DNA of 64,000 nt, from NCBI RefSeq assembly GCF_947507565.1, contig NC_089179.1, positions 1,302,681 through 1,366,680 of the forward strand. The letters are read 5' to 3'. Position numbers and translations under genes: made by a program. The notes under the pieces are model-generated. The model was not told the DNA's origin. It saw nothing but the letters and a program-made list of their open reading frames with translations, and made no database searches. Below, piece after piece: positions 23,107 through 34,910 of the stretch. Position 1 is the first letter of the stretch; every line of letters begins with the position of its first letter. This DNA comes from Oscarella lobularis. Lineage: Eukaryota > Porifera > Homoscleromorpha > Homosclerophorida > Oscarellidae.

Positions 23107-23829
23107 ATGAACGAAGCTTGTCAGCGAGCTGCAGCGTCCCTATCAACCGAGAAGCTTCAGCGCCTTTTCGATGACGACGACAAACTAAGACAATTTGCGA
23201 AGGAAATACCAGAAGTGAGTTAGGCTTTTCGAGGTTTCGATCGTAGCCTAAACGGAAATCTTCTTCCTTTCTCCAGATAAGGGATATTCAGCGGAGGCAC
23301 AAGGCACTTCGAGACGACATCCGATGCCTAGCACAGGCAAATCTCGCTCAGGCGCCCGTTCTAGAAGAGAAGAAAACGAACTACATCGACTCTCTAGAAG
23401 TAGCTCGAGGAGTCAAAGAAGTCTACGACACCGACAAAGCTCAATTGGGTACATAGACTCGAAATCCTTTTTCTATACATACGTAGATGAATTGTGATGC
23501 CACAGAACTTTACAGTCAATCCGTGACGCCTGCTAATTGCCTTCAAATGCTGCAGGAGAAAGCAACGAAGAGCGAGGAAGAGACAGATGTTAGTCAATTT
23601 CTCTCTCTTACTCTCTCCGCCTAATAAAGGCGTGCTTGTGTTCGTGTAGCGCCTCTCTGAGAAGTTCCTTGATGGAAAACTTGACGTGAATGACTTTGTT
23701 GCCCAGTTCGAACTGAAACGAAAAGCGTGTCATCAGCTCCGAATCAAGGCAGAAAAGATGTCAAGCCTTCTTCTAAATGACGGAACGTCACCTGGTTGGA
23801 AACCGAGCAGCTTATCATCAACAGAATGA
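23107..23829 (+). CDS. VPS37 (ESCRT-I subunit), VPS37B/C-like
   Basis: Four exons (23107..23214, 23277..23448, 23506..23588, 23650..23829) join in frame to give about 180 residues. The protein is essentially one Mod(r)/VPS37 domain: an N-terminal STEKLQRLFDDDDKLRQF helix, a long coiled-coil, and the diagnostic RLSEKFLDGKLDVNDFVAQF block followed by KRKACHQLRIKAEKM. VPS37 is a structural subunit of ESCRT-I and acts with TSG101 and VPS28 in sorting ubiquitinated cargo on endosomes. There is no UEV domain and no proline-rich tail, so it resembles a minimal VPS37B/C. The start is the first in-frame ATG; an unseen upstream exon cannot be excluded. Confidence 0.85.
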
Positions 23830-24003
23830 GAACTCTACACAGAACTAACGTCGTTTAGATCTTTGTGCCTTTGTCTTCACAAAGTGAAGTACACTACACC
23901 ACTGTAGTGTAATCATAAATATAGGGCAACCTATTGGAGACCTCTCACTTCACCTCTTAATTTTCAAATATTATAGGCAGAAAATGCTTAGATACGTCTC
24001 ACT

Positions 24004-24627
24004 TCACGTCTGATCGTAAGAGCTGCTCTTACGTTTGTGATCAGACATAAAGAGTCCCAAGGCAAGTACTAAAACTACTATGACAACCATCAGTCGTTTC
24101 TGATCGACTTCTGATATGGTCTGTCGTTGACGCGCTTCTCTCCGTATACGATTCTCTTTTTTCGTCGTCTGTCGGCGTTTTAGCGCACCGTAATAATGAT
24201 TCCGATAAAATTCGTCGAACTGATGGGCGGAGTCTGTTTTAGACGTCGTCGCATCGAAGTGCATGGAATGGTGAACCAGATCGTGACGATTTCGACGTCG
24301 ATCGTAGTTCTTTCGTAGATCGTAGTTGCCGAGGACGTTGTACGCTTCGTTGACGTCGGTAAATCGTGCTTGCGCTTCCGTCTCGTTGCCCCTGTTTCGA
24401 TCTGGATGCCATTTAAATGAGAGATCCTTGTAGGAGGCCTTGATTTGGCTTTGCGTCGCTTTGGGCGTCAATTCGAGTACGGTGTAGTAGTCTTTGTGCT
24501 TGTCGTTGGCGTTGTCTCGCCTATTCGACGAAAGGAGCCTCAGTCGAGTCACGTCGGTTCGGAATAAATAAGGAGGACACGATGAGAGAAAAGAGCGCAG
24601 CCGGCTTTTCGAGACAAATGCAGCCAT
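24004..24627 (-). CDS. DNAJC30: DNAJC30-like mitochondrial J-domain protein
   Basis: Single exon of 207 residues starting at the ATG at 24627. The N-terminus is Arg/Ser-rich and lacks acidic residues, as in a mitochondrial presequence. A J domain covers roughly residues 45-112 with the essential HPD motif (FKWHPDRNRG) and EAYNVLGNYDLRKNYD. A basic linker leads to a single C-terminal transmembrane helix (LMVVIVVLVLALGLFM). This order of presequence, J domain and C-terminal membrane helix is that of DNAJC30, which in mammals associates with ATP synthase and complex I in the inner mitochondrial membrane. The gene is intronless here. Confidence 0.87.
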   Translation of the reverse strand: MAAFVSKSRLRSFLSSCPPYLFRTDVTRLRLLSSNRRDNANDKHKDYYTVLELTPKATQSQIKASYKDLSFKWHPDRNRGNETEAQARFTDVNEAYNVLGNYDLRKNYDRRRNRHDLVHHSMHFDATTSKTDSAHQFDEFYRNHYYGALKRRQTTKKENRIRREARQRQTISEVDQKRLMVVIVVLVLALGLFMSDHKRKSSSYDQT

Positions 24628-24883
24628 ACGGTACTTTTATACGGGGTGCAGTAGGCGGCACGCCTGCAGCAGGCCCGCCTGCAGAGTCTCTGCCTGCATA
24701 TCCCCATATCTTGTACCTAGAAACAAAGTTAGTTTCTGTCCTCGACATGATCACAAACAAAAACTAAAATGCACAATACAGAATACAAGAAGATTCATCT
24801 ATGTCAATTCCGCAAAAATGCAAAATGCAAAATCAGTCTCGAAATCTTTCAAAACATACAGTAGTAGCAGTTTTTCACGCATT

Positions 24884-27714
24884 TTAGACCTCTTCAGCTG
24901 CAAAACGCGCTATCTCCATCACAGTGACTGTACTACCAGCTCATCCTTACCTTGAGGAGACTTCTGTCTGTTCAATCGTCTCATCCACTCTGGTTCAATT
25001 GCTCCTGGATCTATATCAGTGAACAAGCAAGCACAAAATTGGATTTTTCGCGGGGGTTACTGAGCCACTCACGTCGTTCCGCCCTTGAGGATTTCTTCTG
25101 CCTAGCCTGAAACTCCTTGAGAAAACTGGGCACGGTTTTGTCTTCCTCCTCGCTCACAGATACGCGTGCAATGCGATTAACCAGCTTGCTCAAGCTAGCA
25201 CTCTCCTTCATCATCCTACCTGCTTCCCCTATCCACCCCGGCTCTTTGCGACCGTCATTGGCCTCCTCCACCACGTCCTTTAATTAAACCGCCCCTATTG
25301 TCGCGCTCTTAAGACCCCCTCCTCTTTGAACTTACCGACGACACGCTTCTTTTCGCTTCCCCTTCCTTCTTTCGCTTCATCAAATCTCGCTTCCAAGCAG
25401 GCACTTCATCGGCAGATTGCGGCGGCGTAGAAACGCGCCTCGCAGCGCCGGGGCCGCCACTCACCTTCCGTCTCTCTAGCAAAGCTTTCTTCCACCCAGG
25501 CACAGCATCGACTTGGGCCGACGGCGGCGGCAGCGCAGACGGCTTCAAAATATTCGCCGTCGAAATTCCGCTCGTCTTTCTTTCAAATGGTCGCCGAACG
25601 GCGCGAGGCGACTTCTCGCCGTCGTTAGCTTTAGCATCTTCTTTCTTAGAAACCGACGATACTGTTTTAGGACCGCCTGTGTATCGATCGAGACTGCTCT
25701 TCTTTCTCACTGTCTCATCCGTCTCGCCGCTGCTAGATCGAAGGCGAGATCTCGAAAAGAACGACGATGACGACGACGACGGCGACGACGACTCGTCTAC
25801 GGTGGTTTCTTTCGTCGCCAGTTCCGCCGCTGCTTTCAAATGAGACGACGAAACGGAACGAATACGTTGAACAACGTTTGCGAGTTCCGATCCCGGCGGC
25901 GGATCGCCCGTCTTGCGCGCTTTTCCCTGCGAACTTTTCTCGCCGCCTCCGGTTTCCATCGCTTCCTCCACGCCGCCGCTGCCGTAAGTGTCTCTTCTCT
26001 TCAGCTTCACTTTCGCGAGATCGAACTCGACGCTCGACTTGCTTCGCGGTCGTCGTTCGAGTGCCGCCAGTTTGGCCAGCGTCGGTCGATACGACTTGTC
26101 CTCGTCGTCGCCGCCGGACGACGACGACGGCGTCGATTCTCGTCGTTTCGACGACGACGACGACGACGACGACGACAAACGTTGTCTCTGTTGCAGCTCT
26201 TCGTCTTGACTTGATTCAACAGCAAAGCCGGCATCCGGTCGATAGGATTGTTTCAGCGCGCGTCGCTGAGCCTCAATGATATCTTGATTTGATGCAGTGG
26301 TGGTGGTTTTAGTGCTGGTGTCTTTAGAGGCGAGAGTCGCCCGCACTTTCTCTGCTGTACTCATTCCCGGCTTATAAGGAGCAGTCGTCGTATCGTCAGC
26401 ATCTGGATACAACAGATTAACTAAAGAGGAACGGCTTAGAACTCCGCATTATCTTTACTCTTTTCTTCTTTCACTTCCACTGGCTGTGTCAAACGAACCG
26501 TCGCTGTCGCTTGTCCGCGCGTCGGCAGTCGTCGATGAGCCATCGCTCCTTTGTGGGCGAGAGACGACTTTGCTTTGAATGCGTCGAGGTTGAGCTTCGG
26601 ATTTTCTGATATCTACATACAGAAATGCATTATTCGCTTGGTCTCTGTACCACCTCATCATTCTGACTTACAACAACGTCAAAGTCCAGTTCGCCTTCTC
26701 CGTCCGGCTGACTCGACTCCCTGTCGTCTCGAACGTTGATTTCGAATTTCATTCCTTTCGGTATACCCGTCGCTTCGTACATCGCGTCAGATTTGCCGTT
26801 TCCCACGGCACCACCACTCAAAACGCTCATATCCTTAAAAACACAGTCTCAAACGAGTACAGTACCAAAATAGTCGCCTTACCTCGTCGCCTGTCAACGT
26901 TCCTCTAATGATAGCCAAAGCAGCAGCCTACCACAATAATCAACAGAATCAGACACCAGTATCATACGCACAAAGAAACAAAGAAAACCGCGCTTCCTTT
27001 CTTTAGCCTACAGACGCCAACGATGCCCAACGAGGTGCGAACGCCTACCTCTTCGTCATCGACACCATCCCTCTTCAACTTGTCGCTGCCCAATTGACCA
27101 AGCAGCCTCTCCTTATTGCCTTCGTTCTGAACGGCCCCGCTATTGACAATCTGAACGTCCCATGATAAGAAAAAAACTCGCATGTTTGTACTCTCTCACT
27201 TCAGCTCGACTTTGAAGTTCCTTCATAAACTCGGAGTGTTCACCACTGCCTGTAGGACCCATCGTCACTTCTACGGCAACACACCAGTTTTATTACGCAT
27301 AGAGAGAAGCCCGGCCCTTCCTTCTCACCGTCGTACTCCCGCTCGATAATCGCCTTGGTCTCCTATCCCCAAGAGAGCATTCTTAGTAAAAGGGAGAAAA
27401 TCTAATTCCTCTCTTACGTCAGCGTCGTGTCGTCTCCCGATAAGCTGCTGTACTTCCTCTGTCGCCGCCGCCGTCATGTCGGTGTTCTAGCGAAAGAGGC
27501 GAAATAACGCCTCGGTCTCGAGTCGACTTTACCTCCTGGTTCGAATCGAATCGCGCTGATTTGCCGAGCGGCGGCAGCTCGTCGTCGCTCTCCAGCTTCC
27601 GTTTCAACTACAACGTGCGAAAACGAATGATTCGGAACAACGAGGGCGCGTGCAGCGGCGTTCTCTTCTCGCTTCGGCGCGTACCTGAGGTGACGCTGAG
27701 GAGATTTCCTCCAT
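24884..27714 (-). CDS. unrecognised disordered protein with repeated PxWKxxLLxRK-type motifs
   Basis: About a dozen exons. I place the start at the ATG at 27714 (MEEISSASPQ), which joins through 27607 (KRKLESDDELPPLGKSARFD), 27483 and further short exons, ending PQAEEV with the stop at 24884. The N-terminal half includes ETKAIIEREYDG, GSGEHSEFMKELQSRAE, YEATGIPKGMKFEINV and SLAHKGAMAHRRLPTRG. The latter is a basic His/Arg motif that loosely recalls capping-protein-interaction motifs. A large Ser/Arg/Lys-rich exon (25309..26412 region) contains AVPGWKKALLERRKV and EVPAWKRDLMKRKKE, and the last exon has EPEWMRRLNRQK. These repeated Pro-x-Trp-Lys motifs resemble those of phostensin/taperin-type actin-associated proteins, but this is only similarity in style. 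Long homopolymeric serine runs are present. I assign no function. Confidence 0.75.
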
Positions 27715-27861
27715 CGTCCTTGTTGTCGGCGATTTGTATTCGGAACCGGAAACGTACGCTGTACGGCTGCAAACGAACGAAATAGAGGCGCGATTCGTTC
27801 CCCTGCGCGGGGTTGTTTTTCCTGTGCAGCGGAACTGCGTGAACGTAACGCGCGCTAAGGG

Positions 27862-30800
27862 TTACTGAATTAATTTTTGCATTATTGATACGCACGATTG
27901 TCTGTATCCGATTCCAAAATGATTCCTAAGAAACGCTATTTTCATACTGCAATTGATTTTTGCCGGCGTACCAATGATTTAGATAGTGAAATAGTTCGTA
28001 TGCCAGCAGACGTTCCTCATAGCCTTTTGCTTTGGGAATTTTTGCGTGATAGGCGTCATAGAATGCATCGTCAAATCCGTGAAAAATTTTACCAATAGCC
28101 AATTCAAACTCAGAATGTCCATAGAATGATGCAGGATCAAAGGTAACTGTAAAGGAAACAACGTGACCGTTCAATTCAAAATTTAGCCATACTACACCCC
28201 CGTACCTGGTTCTTTGTCTGTTTCGCCTATGTTACCTCTCCACAGATCTCCGTGTAAAAGAGCTGGCTGAATATCCAAGCCAACAAACAGCTTGGGAATC
28301 TTTTGCTGAACGAGAGGCCACAGTTCCCGTACTTCCCAATCACCATACTGCATATGCGCATATAAAAGAGGCAAGCACTGTACGTCTTATCTTCGAGCCC
28401 CAACGTAGATTATGCTCACCTCCTGTTCTATAAGATCCACTTGATAGGAAAGACGATTTCTGAGAAAGAATTTCTACCAAAAAACGAGTCCTCAGGATGA
28501 CTCGTCGCATTGAATTATTATAGCCTTACCTCCCAATCGTCTGCCCATTCATTCTTTTGCGGCAAAAATCCGCAACAAGTGGCGCAGTCAAACCCAAATT
28601 GCCTCACACCATTTTCAGTGTCCACAGAAGAACCGACGCGAACATCATTTAGACGTTTTCTTTTCAGCAAAAGACTATTGTGCAGATGCAGACTAAAATC
28701 ACAACTTGCATTGCCAATTATTGAAGCAAATAAGCAAAACCGTACTCAGCTATTTTTGCACCAAACTCCGCCTGGTGTCGACGACACGGTCTCAGGTTGA
28801 AGTGCTCCATAACAATTGCTGCGCTGCCATCGGATTGAACAATGACCTACAAGTCAACATTTAAACGTTTTAGGCTCATATACATTATCATGAAAAAGTT
28901 TTAGTTTGGAAAAATGTCTCGGTTTGTATTGCATGAAATTGCAGGTGTAACAGTAAAATATAAAGCAGAGTGCAACGTGAAGGAAAAAAGAGAAGGGTAC
29001 TTGATGGTGATGATGATGAATACTATCATCGATGAGCAAGTATTCTTCTCTTCCTCAATCATACAGAATAATTACAAGGAACTGGCCAACTGCTCTCTCC
29101 TGTAATAAATTACAGTGAAATTACAAGGAAATGGCCAAATGTTCTCACATGTAATAAATTACAGGAAAATTACAAGGGACTGGCCAACTGTTCTCTCCTG
29201 TAATAAATTACAGAAAATTACAAGAGACTGGCCAACTGTTCTCTCCTGTAATAAATTACAGTGAAATTACAATGGAATGGCCAAATGTTCTAACCTGAAA
29301 TAAATTACAGGAAAATTACAAGGGACTGGCCAACTGTTCACTAGTGTAATAAATTACAGTGAAATTTAAAGGAACTGGCCAACTGTTCTCTCAAGGAATA
29401 AATTACAGAAAAATTACAAAGAACTGGCCAAATGTTCTCTCCTGTAATAAATTACAGTGAAATTACAAGAGACTGGCCAACTGTTCTTTTCTGTAATACA
29501 ATACAGGAAAACTACAAGGGACTGGCACCCTGTTCTCTCCTCTAATAAATTACAGTGAAATTACAAGGAAACAGCCAAATGTTCTCACCTGTAATAAATT
29601 ACAGGAAAATTACAAGGGACTGGCCAACTGCTCTCTCCAGTAATAAATTACAGTGAAATTAAAAGAAAATGACAGAATGTTCTCACCTGTAATAAATTAC
29701 AGGAAAATTACAAGGGACTGGCCAACTGCTCTCTCCTGTAATAAATACAGTGAAATTACAAGGGACCGGCCAACTGTTCTCCCATATAATAAATTACAGT
29801 GAAATTACAAGGAAATAGCCAAATGTTCTCTCCTGTAATAAATTACAGAAAAATTACAAGGGAATGGCCAACTGTTCTCTCCTGTAATAAATTACAGGAA
29901 ATTACAAGGGACTGGCCAACTGTTCTCTCCTGTAATAAATTACAGGAAATTACAAGGGACTGGCCAACTGTTCTCTCCTGTAATAAATTACAGAAAAATT
30001 ACAAAAGACTGGCTAAATGTTCTCTCCTGTAATAAATTACAGTGAAATTACAAGGGACTAGCCAACTGTTCTTTTCTGTAATACAATACAGGAAACTTAC
30101 AAGGGACTGGCCAACTGTTCTCTCCTGTAATAAATTAACGTGAAATTACAAGGAAATGGCCAAATGTTCTCACCTGTAAAAAATTACAGGAAAATTACAA
30201 GGGACTCGCCAACTGTTCTCTCCCGTAATAAATTACAGGAAAATTACAAAAGACTGGCCAACTGCTCTCTAGTGTAATAAATTACAGTGAAATTACAAGG
30301 GACTGGCATAATGTTCTCTCCTGTAATAAATTACAGGAAATTACAAGCGACTGGCCAACTGTTCTCTCCTGTAATAAATTAATGAAAATTACAAGGGACT
30401 GGCAAACTGTTCTCTCCTGTAATAAATTACAGAAAAATTACAAAGGGCTGGCCAAATGTTCTCTCCTGTAATAAATTATAGTGAAATTACAAGGGACTGG
30501 CCAACTGTTCTCTCCTGTAATAAATTACAGAAAAATTACAAAGGACTGGCCAAATGTTCTCTCCTGTTATAAATTACAGTGAAACTACAAGGAACTGGCC
30601 AACTGTTCTTTTCTCTAATACAATACAAAAAAATTACAAGGGACTGGCCAACTGTTCTCTCCTGTAATAAACTACAGGAAATTACAAGGGACTGGCCAAA
30701 TGTTCTCCCCTGTAATAAATTACAGTGAAATTACAAGGGACTGGCCAACTGTTCTTTTCTGTAAAACAATACAGGAAAATTACAAGGGACTGGCCAACTG

Positions 30801-33800
30801 TTCTATGCTGTAATAAATTACAGTGAAATTACAAGGGACTGGCCAACTGTTCTCTCCTGTAATAAATTACAGAAAAATACAAGGGACTGGCCAACTGTTC
30901 TCTCCTGTAATAAATTACAGTGAAATTACAAGGGGCTGGCCTATCTCCTGTAATAAATTACAGTGAAATTACAAGGAAATGGCCAAATGTTCTCACATGT
31001 AATAAATTACAGGAAAATTACAAGGGACTGGCCAACTGTTCTCTAGTGTAATAAATTACAGTGAAATTACAAGGGACTGGCCAACTGTTTTCTCCTATAA
31101 TAAATGACAGAAAAATTACAAGGGACTGGCCAATTGTTCTTTCCTGTAATAAATTACAGGAAAATTACAAGGAACTGGCCAACTGTTCTCTCCTGTAATA
31201 AATTACAGGAAATTACAAGGGACTGACAAGCTGTTCTCTCCTGTAATAAATTACAGTGAAATTACAAGGGACTGGCCAACTGTTCTCTCCTGTAATAAAT
31301 TACAGAAAAATACAAGGGACTGGCCAACTGTTCTCTCCTGTAATAAATTACAGTGAAATTACAAACAAAGGACTGGCCAACGGTTCTCACCTGTAATAAA
31401 TTACAGAAAAATTACAAAGCACTGGCCAAATGTTCTCTCCTGTAATAAATTACAGTGAAATTACAAGGGACTGGCCAACTGTTCTCTCCTGTAATAAATT
31501 ACAGGAAATTACAAGGGACTGGCCAACTGTTCTCTCCTGTAATAAATTACAGGAAATTACAAGGGACTGGCCAACTGTTCTCTCCTGTAATAAATTACAG
31601 GAAATTACAAGGGACTGGCCAACTGTTCTTTTCTGTAATACAATACAGGAAAATTACAAGGGACTGGCCAACTGTTCTATGCTGTAATAAATTACAGTGA
31701 AATTACAAGGAAATGGCCAAATGTTCTCACCTGTAATAAATTACAGTGAAATTACAAGGAACTGGCCAACTGTTCTCTCCTCTAATAAATTACAGGAAAT
31801 TACAAGGGACTGGCCAACTGTTCTCTCCTGTAATAAATTACAGAAAAATTACAAAGGACTGGCCAAATGATCTCTCCTGTAATAAATTACAGTGAAATTA
31901 CAAGGAACTGGCCAACTGTTCTTTTCTGTAACACAATACAGGAAAATTACAAGGGACTGGCCAACTGTTCTATGCTGTAATAAATTACAGTGAAATTACA
32001 AGGAAATGGCCAAATATTCTCACCTGTAATAAATTACAGGCAAATTACAAGGGACTGGCCAACTGCTCTCTCCTGTAATAGATTACAGGAAATTACAAGG
32101 GACTGGCCAACTGCTCTCTCCTTTAATAAATTACAGGAAATTACAAGGGACTGGCCAACTGTTCTCTCCTGTAATAAATTACAGAAAAATTACAAAGAAC
32201 TGGCCAAATGTTCTCCCCTGTAATAAATTACAGTGAAATTACAAGGGACTGGCCAACTGTTCTTTTCTGTAATACAATACAAGAAAATTACAAGGGACTG
32301 GCCAACTTTTCTATGCTGTAATAAATTACAGTGAAATTACAAGGGACTGGCCAACTGTTCTCTTCTGTAATAGATTACAGGAAATTACAAGGGACTGGCC
32401 AACTGTTTTCTCCTGTAATAAATTACAGAAAATTACAAGGGACTGGCCAACTGTTCTCTCCTGTAATAAATTACAGTGAAATTGCAAGGGACTGGCCAAC
32501 TGTTCTCTCCTGTAATAAATTACAGAAAAATTACAAAGCACTGGCCAAATGTTCTCTCCTGTAATAAATTACAGTGAAATTACAAGGGACTGGCCAACTG
32601 TTCTTTTTTCTAATACAATACAGGAAAATTACAAGGGACTGGGCAACTGTTCTATGCTGTAATAAATTACAGTGAAATTACAAGAAAATTGCCAAATATT
32701 CTCACCTGTAATAAATTACAGGAAAATTACAAGGGACTGGCCAACAGCTCTCTCCTGTAATAAATTACAGGAAAAATACAAGGGACTGGCCAATTGTTCT
32801 TTCCTGTAACAAATTACAGGAAAATTACAAGGGAATGGCCAACTGTTCTCTCCTGTAATAAATTACAGTGAAATTACAAGAGACTGGCCAACTGTTCTCT
32901 CCTGTAATAAATTACAGTGAAATTACAAGGGACTGGCCAACTGTTCTCTCCTGTAATAAATTACAGGAAATTACAAGGGACTGACAAGCTGTTCTCTCCT
33001 GTAATAAATTACAGTGAAATTACAAGGGACTGGCCAACTGTTCTCTCCTGTAATAAATTACAGAAAAATACAAGGGACTGGCCAACTGTTCTCTCCTGTA
33101 ATAAATTACAGTGAAATTACAAACAAAGGACTGGCCAACGGTTCTCACCTGTAATAAATTACAGAAAAATTACAAAGCACTGGCCAAATGTTCTCTCCTG
33201 TAATAAATTACAGTGAAATTACAAGGGACTGGCCAACTGTTCTCTCCTGTAATAAATTACAGGAAATTACAAGGGACTGGCCAACTGTTCTCTCCTGTAA
33301 TAAATTACAGGAAATTACAAGGGACTGGCCAACTGTTCTCTCCTGTAATAAATTACAGGAAATTACAAGGGACTGGCCAACTGTTCTTTTCTGTAATACA
33401 ATACAGGAAAATTACAAGGGACTGGCCAACTGTTCTATGCTGTAATAAATTACAGTGAAATTACAAGGAAATAGCCAAATATTCTCACCTGTAATAAATT
33501 ACAAGAATATTACAAGAGACTGGCCAACTGCTCTCTCCTGTAATAAATTACAGTGAAATTACAAGGGACTGGCCAAATATTCTCACCTGTAATAAATTAC
33601 AGAAAATTACAAGGGACTGGCCAACTGTTCTCTCCTGTAATAAATTACAGTGAAATTACAAGGGACTGGCCAACTGTTCTTTTCTGTAATACAATACTGG
33701 AAAATTACAAGGGACTGGCCAACTGTTCTCTCCTGCAGTGAAATTACAAGGAAATGGCCAAATATTCTCACCTGTAATAAATTACAGGAAAATTACAAGG

Positions 33801-34238
33801 GACTGGCCAACTGCTCTCTCCTGTAATAAATTACAGTGAAATTACAAGGAAATGGCCAAATGTTCTCACATTTAATAAATTACAGGAAAATTACAAGGGA
33901 CTGGCCAACTGTTCTCTCCCGAAAACTATGTCTCGGTACTCAGGTACCGAGACAAAAAAATCTCACCTTCTTAGGCGACGGAACTCTCACTGTATTCGTA
34001 CTCTCTATTGCTAGTAGGCTTTCGAATTCACCCTCAAACATTCGTTTGGCCTTTGAAATAGGATGATTTCTGCAGTTTGTAGTCATTTCTCGCCTACTTC
34101 ACTCTTGGCGTTGAACTTGATGAAGACTTTTCCGAAGTCTGTATCATAGCTGGCGGCATCGTTTATACAGCCGCCCGATGCGTTCGATATGTGCTTCAAT
34201 TTTTGAGTTCTCAGCTCGCTTCGAAGTAACCTTTCCAT
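27862..34238 (-). CDS. FN3K: fructosamine-3-kinase
   Basis: The ATG at 34238 begins exon 1 (34098..34238, [17 protein letters not shown]), followed by exon 2 (33967..34050, [15 protein letters not shown]). A 5120-nt intron (28847..33966) is then filled with satellite. The next exon starts at 28846 with [20 protein letters not shown], and the remaining exons give [33 protein letters not shown], the catalytic [29 protein letters not shown] and [12 protein letters not shown], with the stop at 27862. Every block has a counterpart in human FN3K/FN3KRP. The enzyme phosphorylates fructosamines and related ketosamines on glycated proteins, which then deglycate. The catalytic Asp of HGD is kept. The gene is divergent from SON (73 bp). 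Confidence 0.92.
29065..33919. repeat. 49-bp satellite array B, diverged
   Basis: Roughly 100 units (by length) of the same family as array A lie inside intron 2 of FN3K. Units are degenerate: many lack the TG after the palindrome, giving CTGTAATAAATTACAGGAAA. Others carry a variant AATACAATACAGGA or have CTGGCCAAATGTTCTC in place of CTGGCCAACTGTTCTC. A block of about 600 bp near 31200..31720 recurs almost identically near 32960..33470, a higher-order duplication. The stretches of open frame in the array ([15 protein letters not shown]-type) are products of the repeat period and not genes. Confidence 0.96.
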
Positions 34239-34311
34239 GGTACTGCAGTACGCGTTTTGAGACGGCTTCCTGTCGCCTCTAGCGCACGCGCTGGTCACCT
34301 CGTTCGATCGG
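34239..34311. promoter_or_regulatory. 73-bp bidirectional promoter interval, FN3K / SON
   Basis: The start codons at 34238 (minus) and 34312 (plus) are 73 bp apart. Both coding exons are secure from protein similarity, so this interval plus adjacent coding sequence must serve both 5' ends. No TATA-like element is evident. Confidence 0.45.
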
Positions 34312-34866
34312 ATGATGTCGGATTTCTCGCCTAATCGCCAGCCAAGTACAAAGAGAAGTTGCCAAGAAACTATTGACAATTGTCGAGATCGATCGTCTCG
34401 ATCTCACAGTCATCACAGACACAAACGCAAAAAATCTCACACGGATGAGAGAGAACGAAGACACCATCATCATCGTCATCGTCATCGTCATCACCACCAT
34501 CACCATCGCGACCGTGGCACTGCATCTGAGCAGGACTCGAGAACGATTGATTGTGACGATGCCAGTGAATTTTCATCATGTCACAGAGTGGGTCAACTGC
34601 GACCGGAAAATATTCCCGAAGACTTAGAATTTTCCGACGCCGAGCCGGATGGGGCGTTTCCTCTTACAAAAGAGCAGTCGCTGTTCACTGGCATTTCCAA
34701 GATTCAATGTGACAATGACGGCGATGTGACAGGCAGAGTTTTGGATGGGGACGCTAGTGATAGTCTCTGTCACGACGGTGACGATATGCATAAGCTGAAA
34801 GAACGACCGAGCAACGGGAAAATTGTCATACAGTTGAAACCGTCGTCCAAGGTGAGACGAGCGCCT

Positions 34867-34910
<44 letters not shown>

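Noticed and set aside
31430-33458. Open frames with [15 protein letters not shown]-type repeats
   Set aside because: They arise from the repeat period (48/49 nt) in intronic satellite and show no independent coding evidence.
16492-33919. CRISPR-like look of regularly spaced palindromic repeats
   Set aside because: The 49-bp units abut with no unique spacers, the host is eukaryotic and no cas genes are present; these are satellite arrays.
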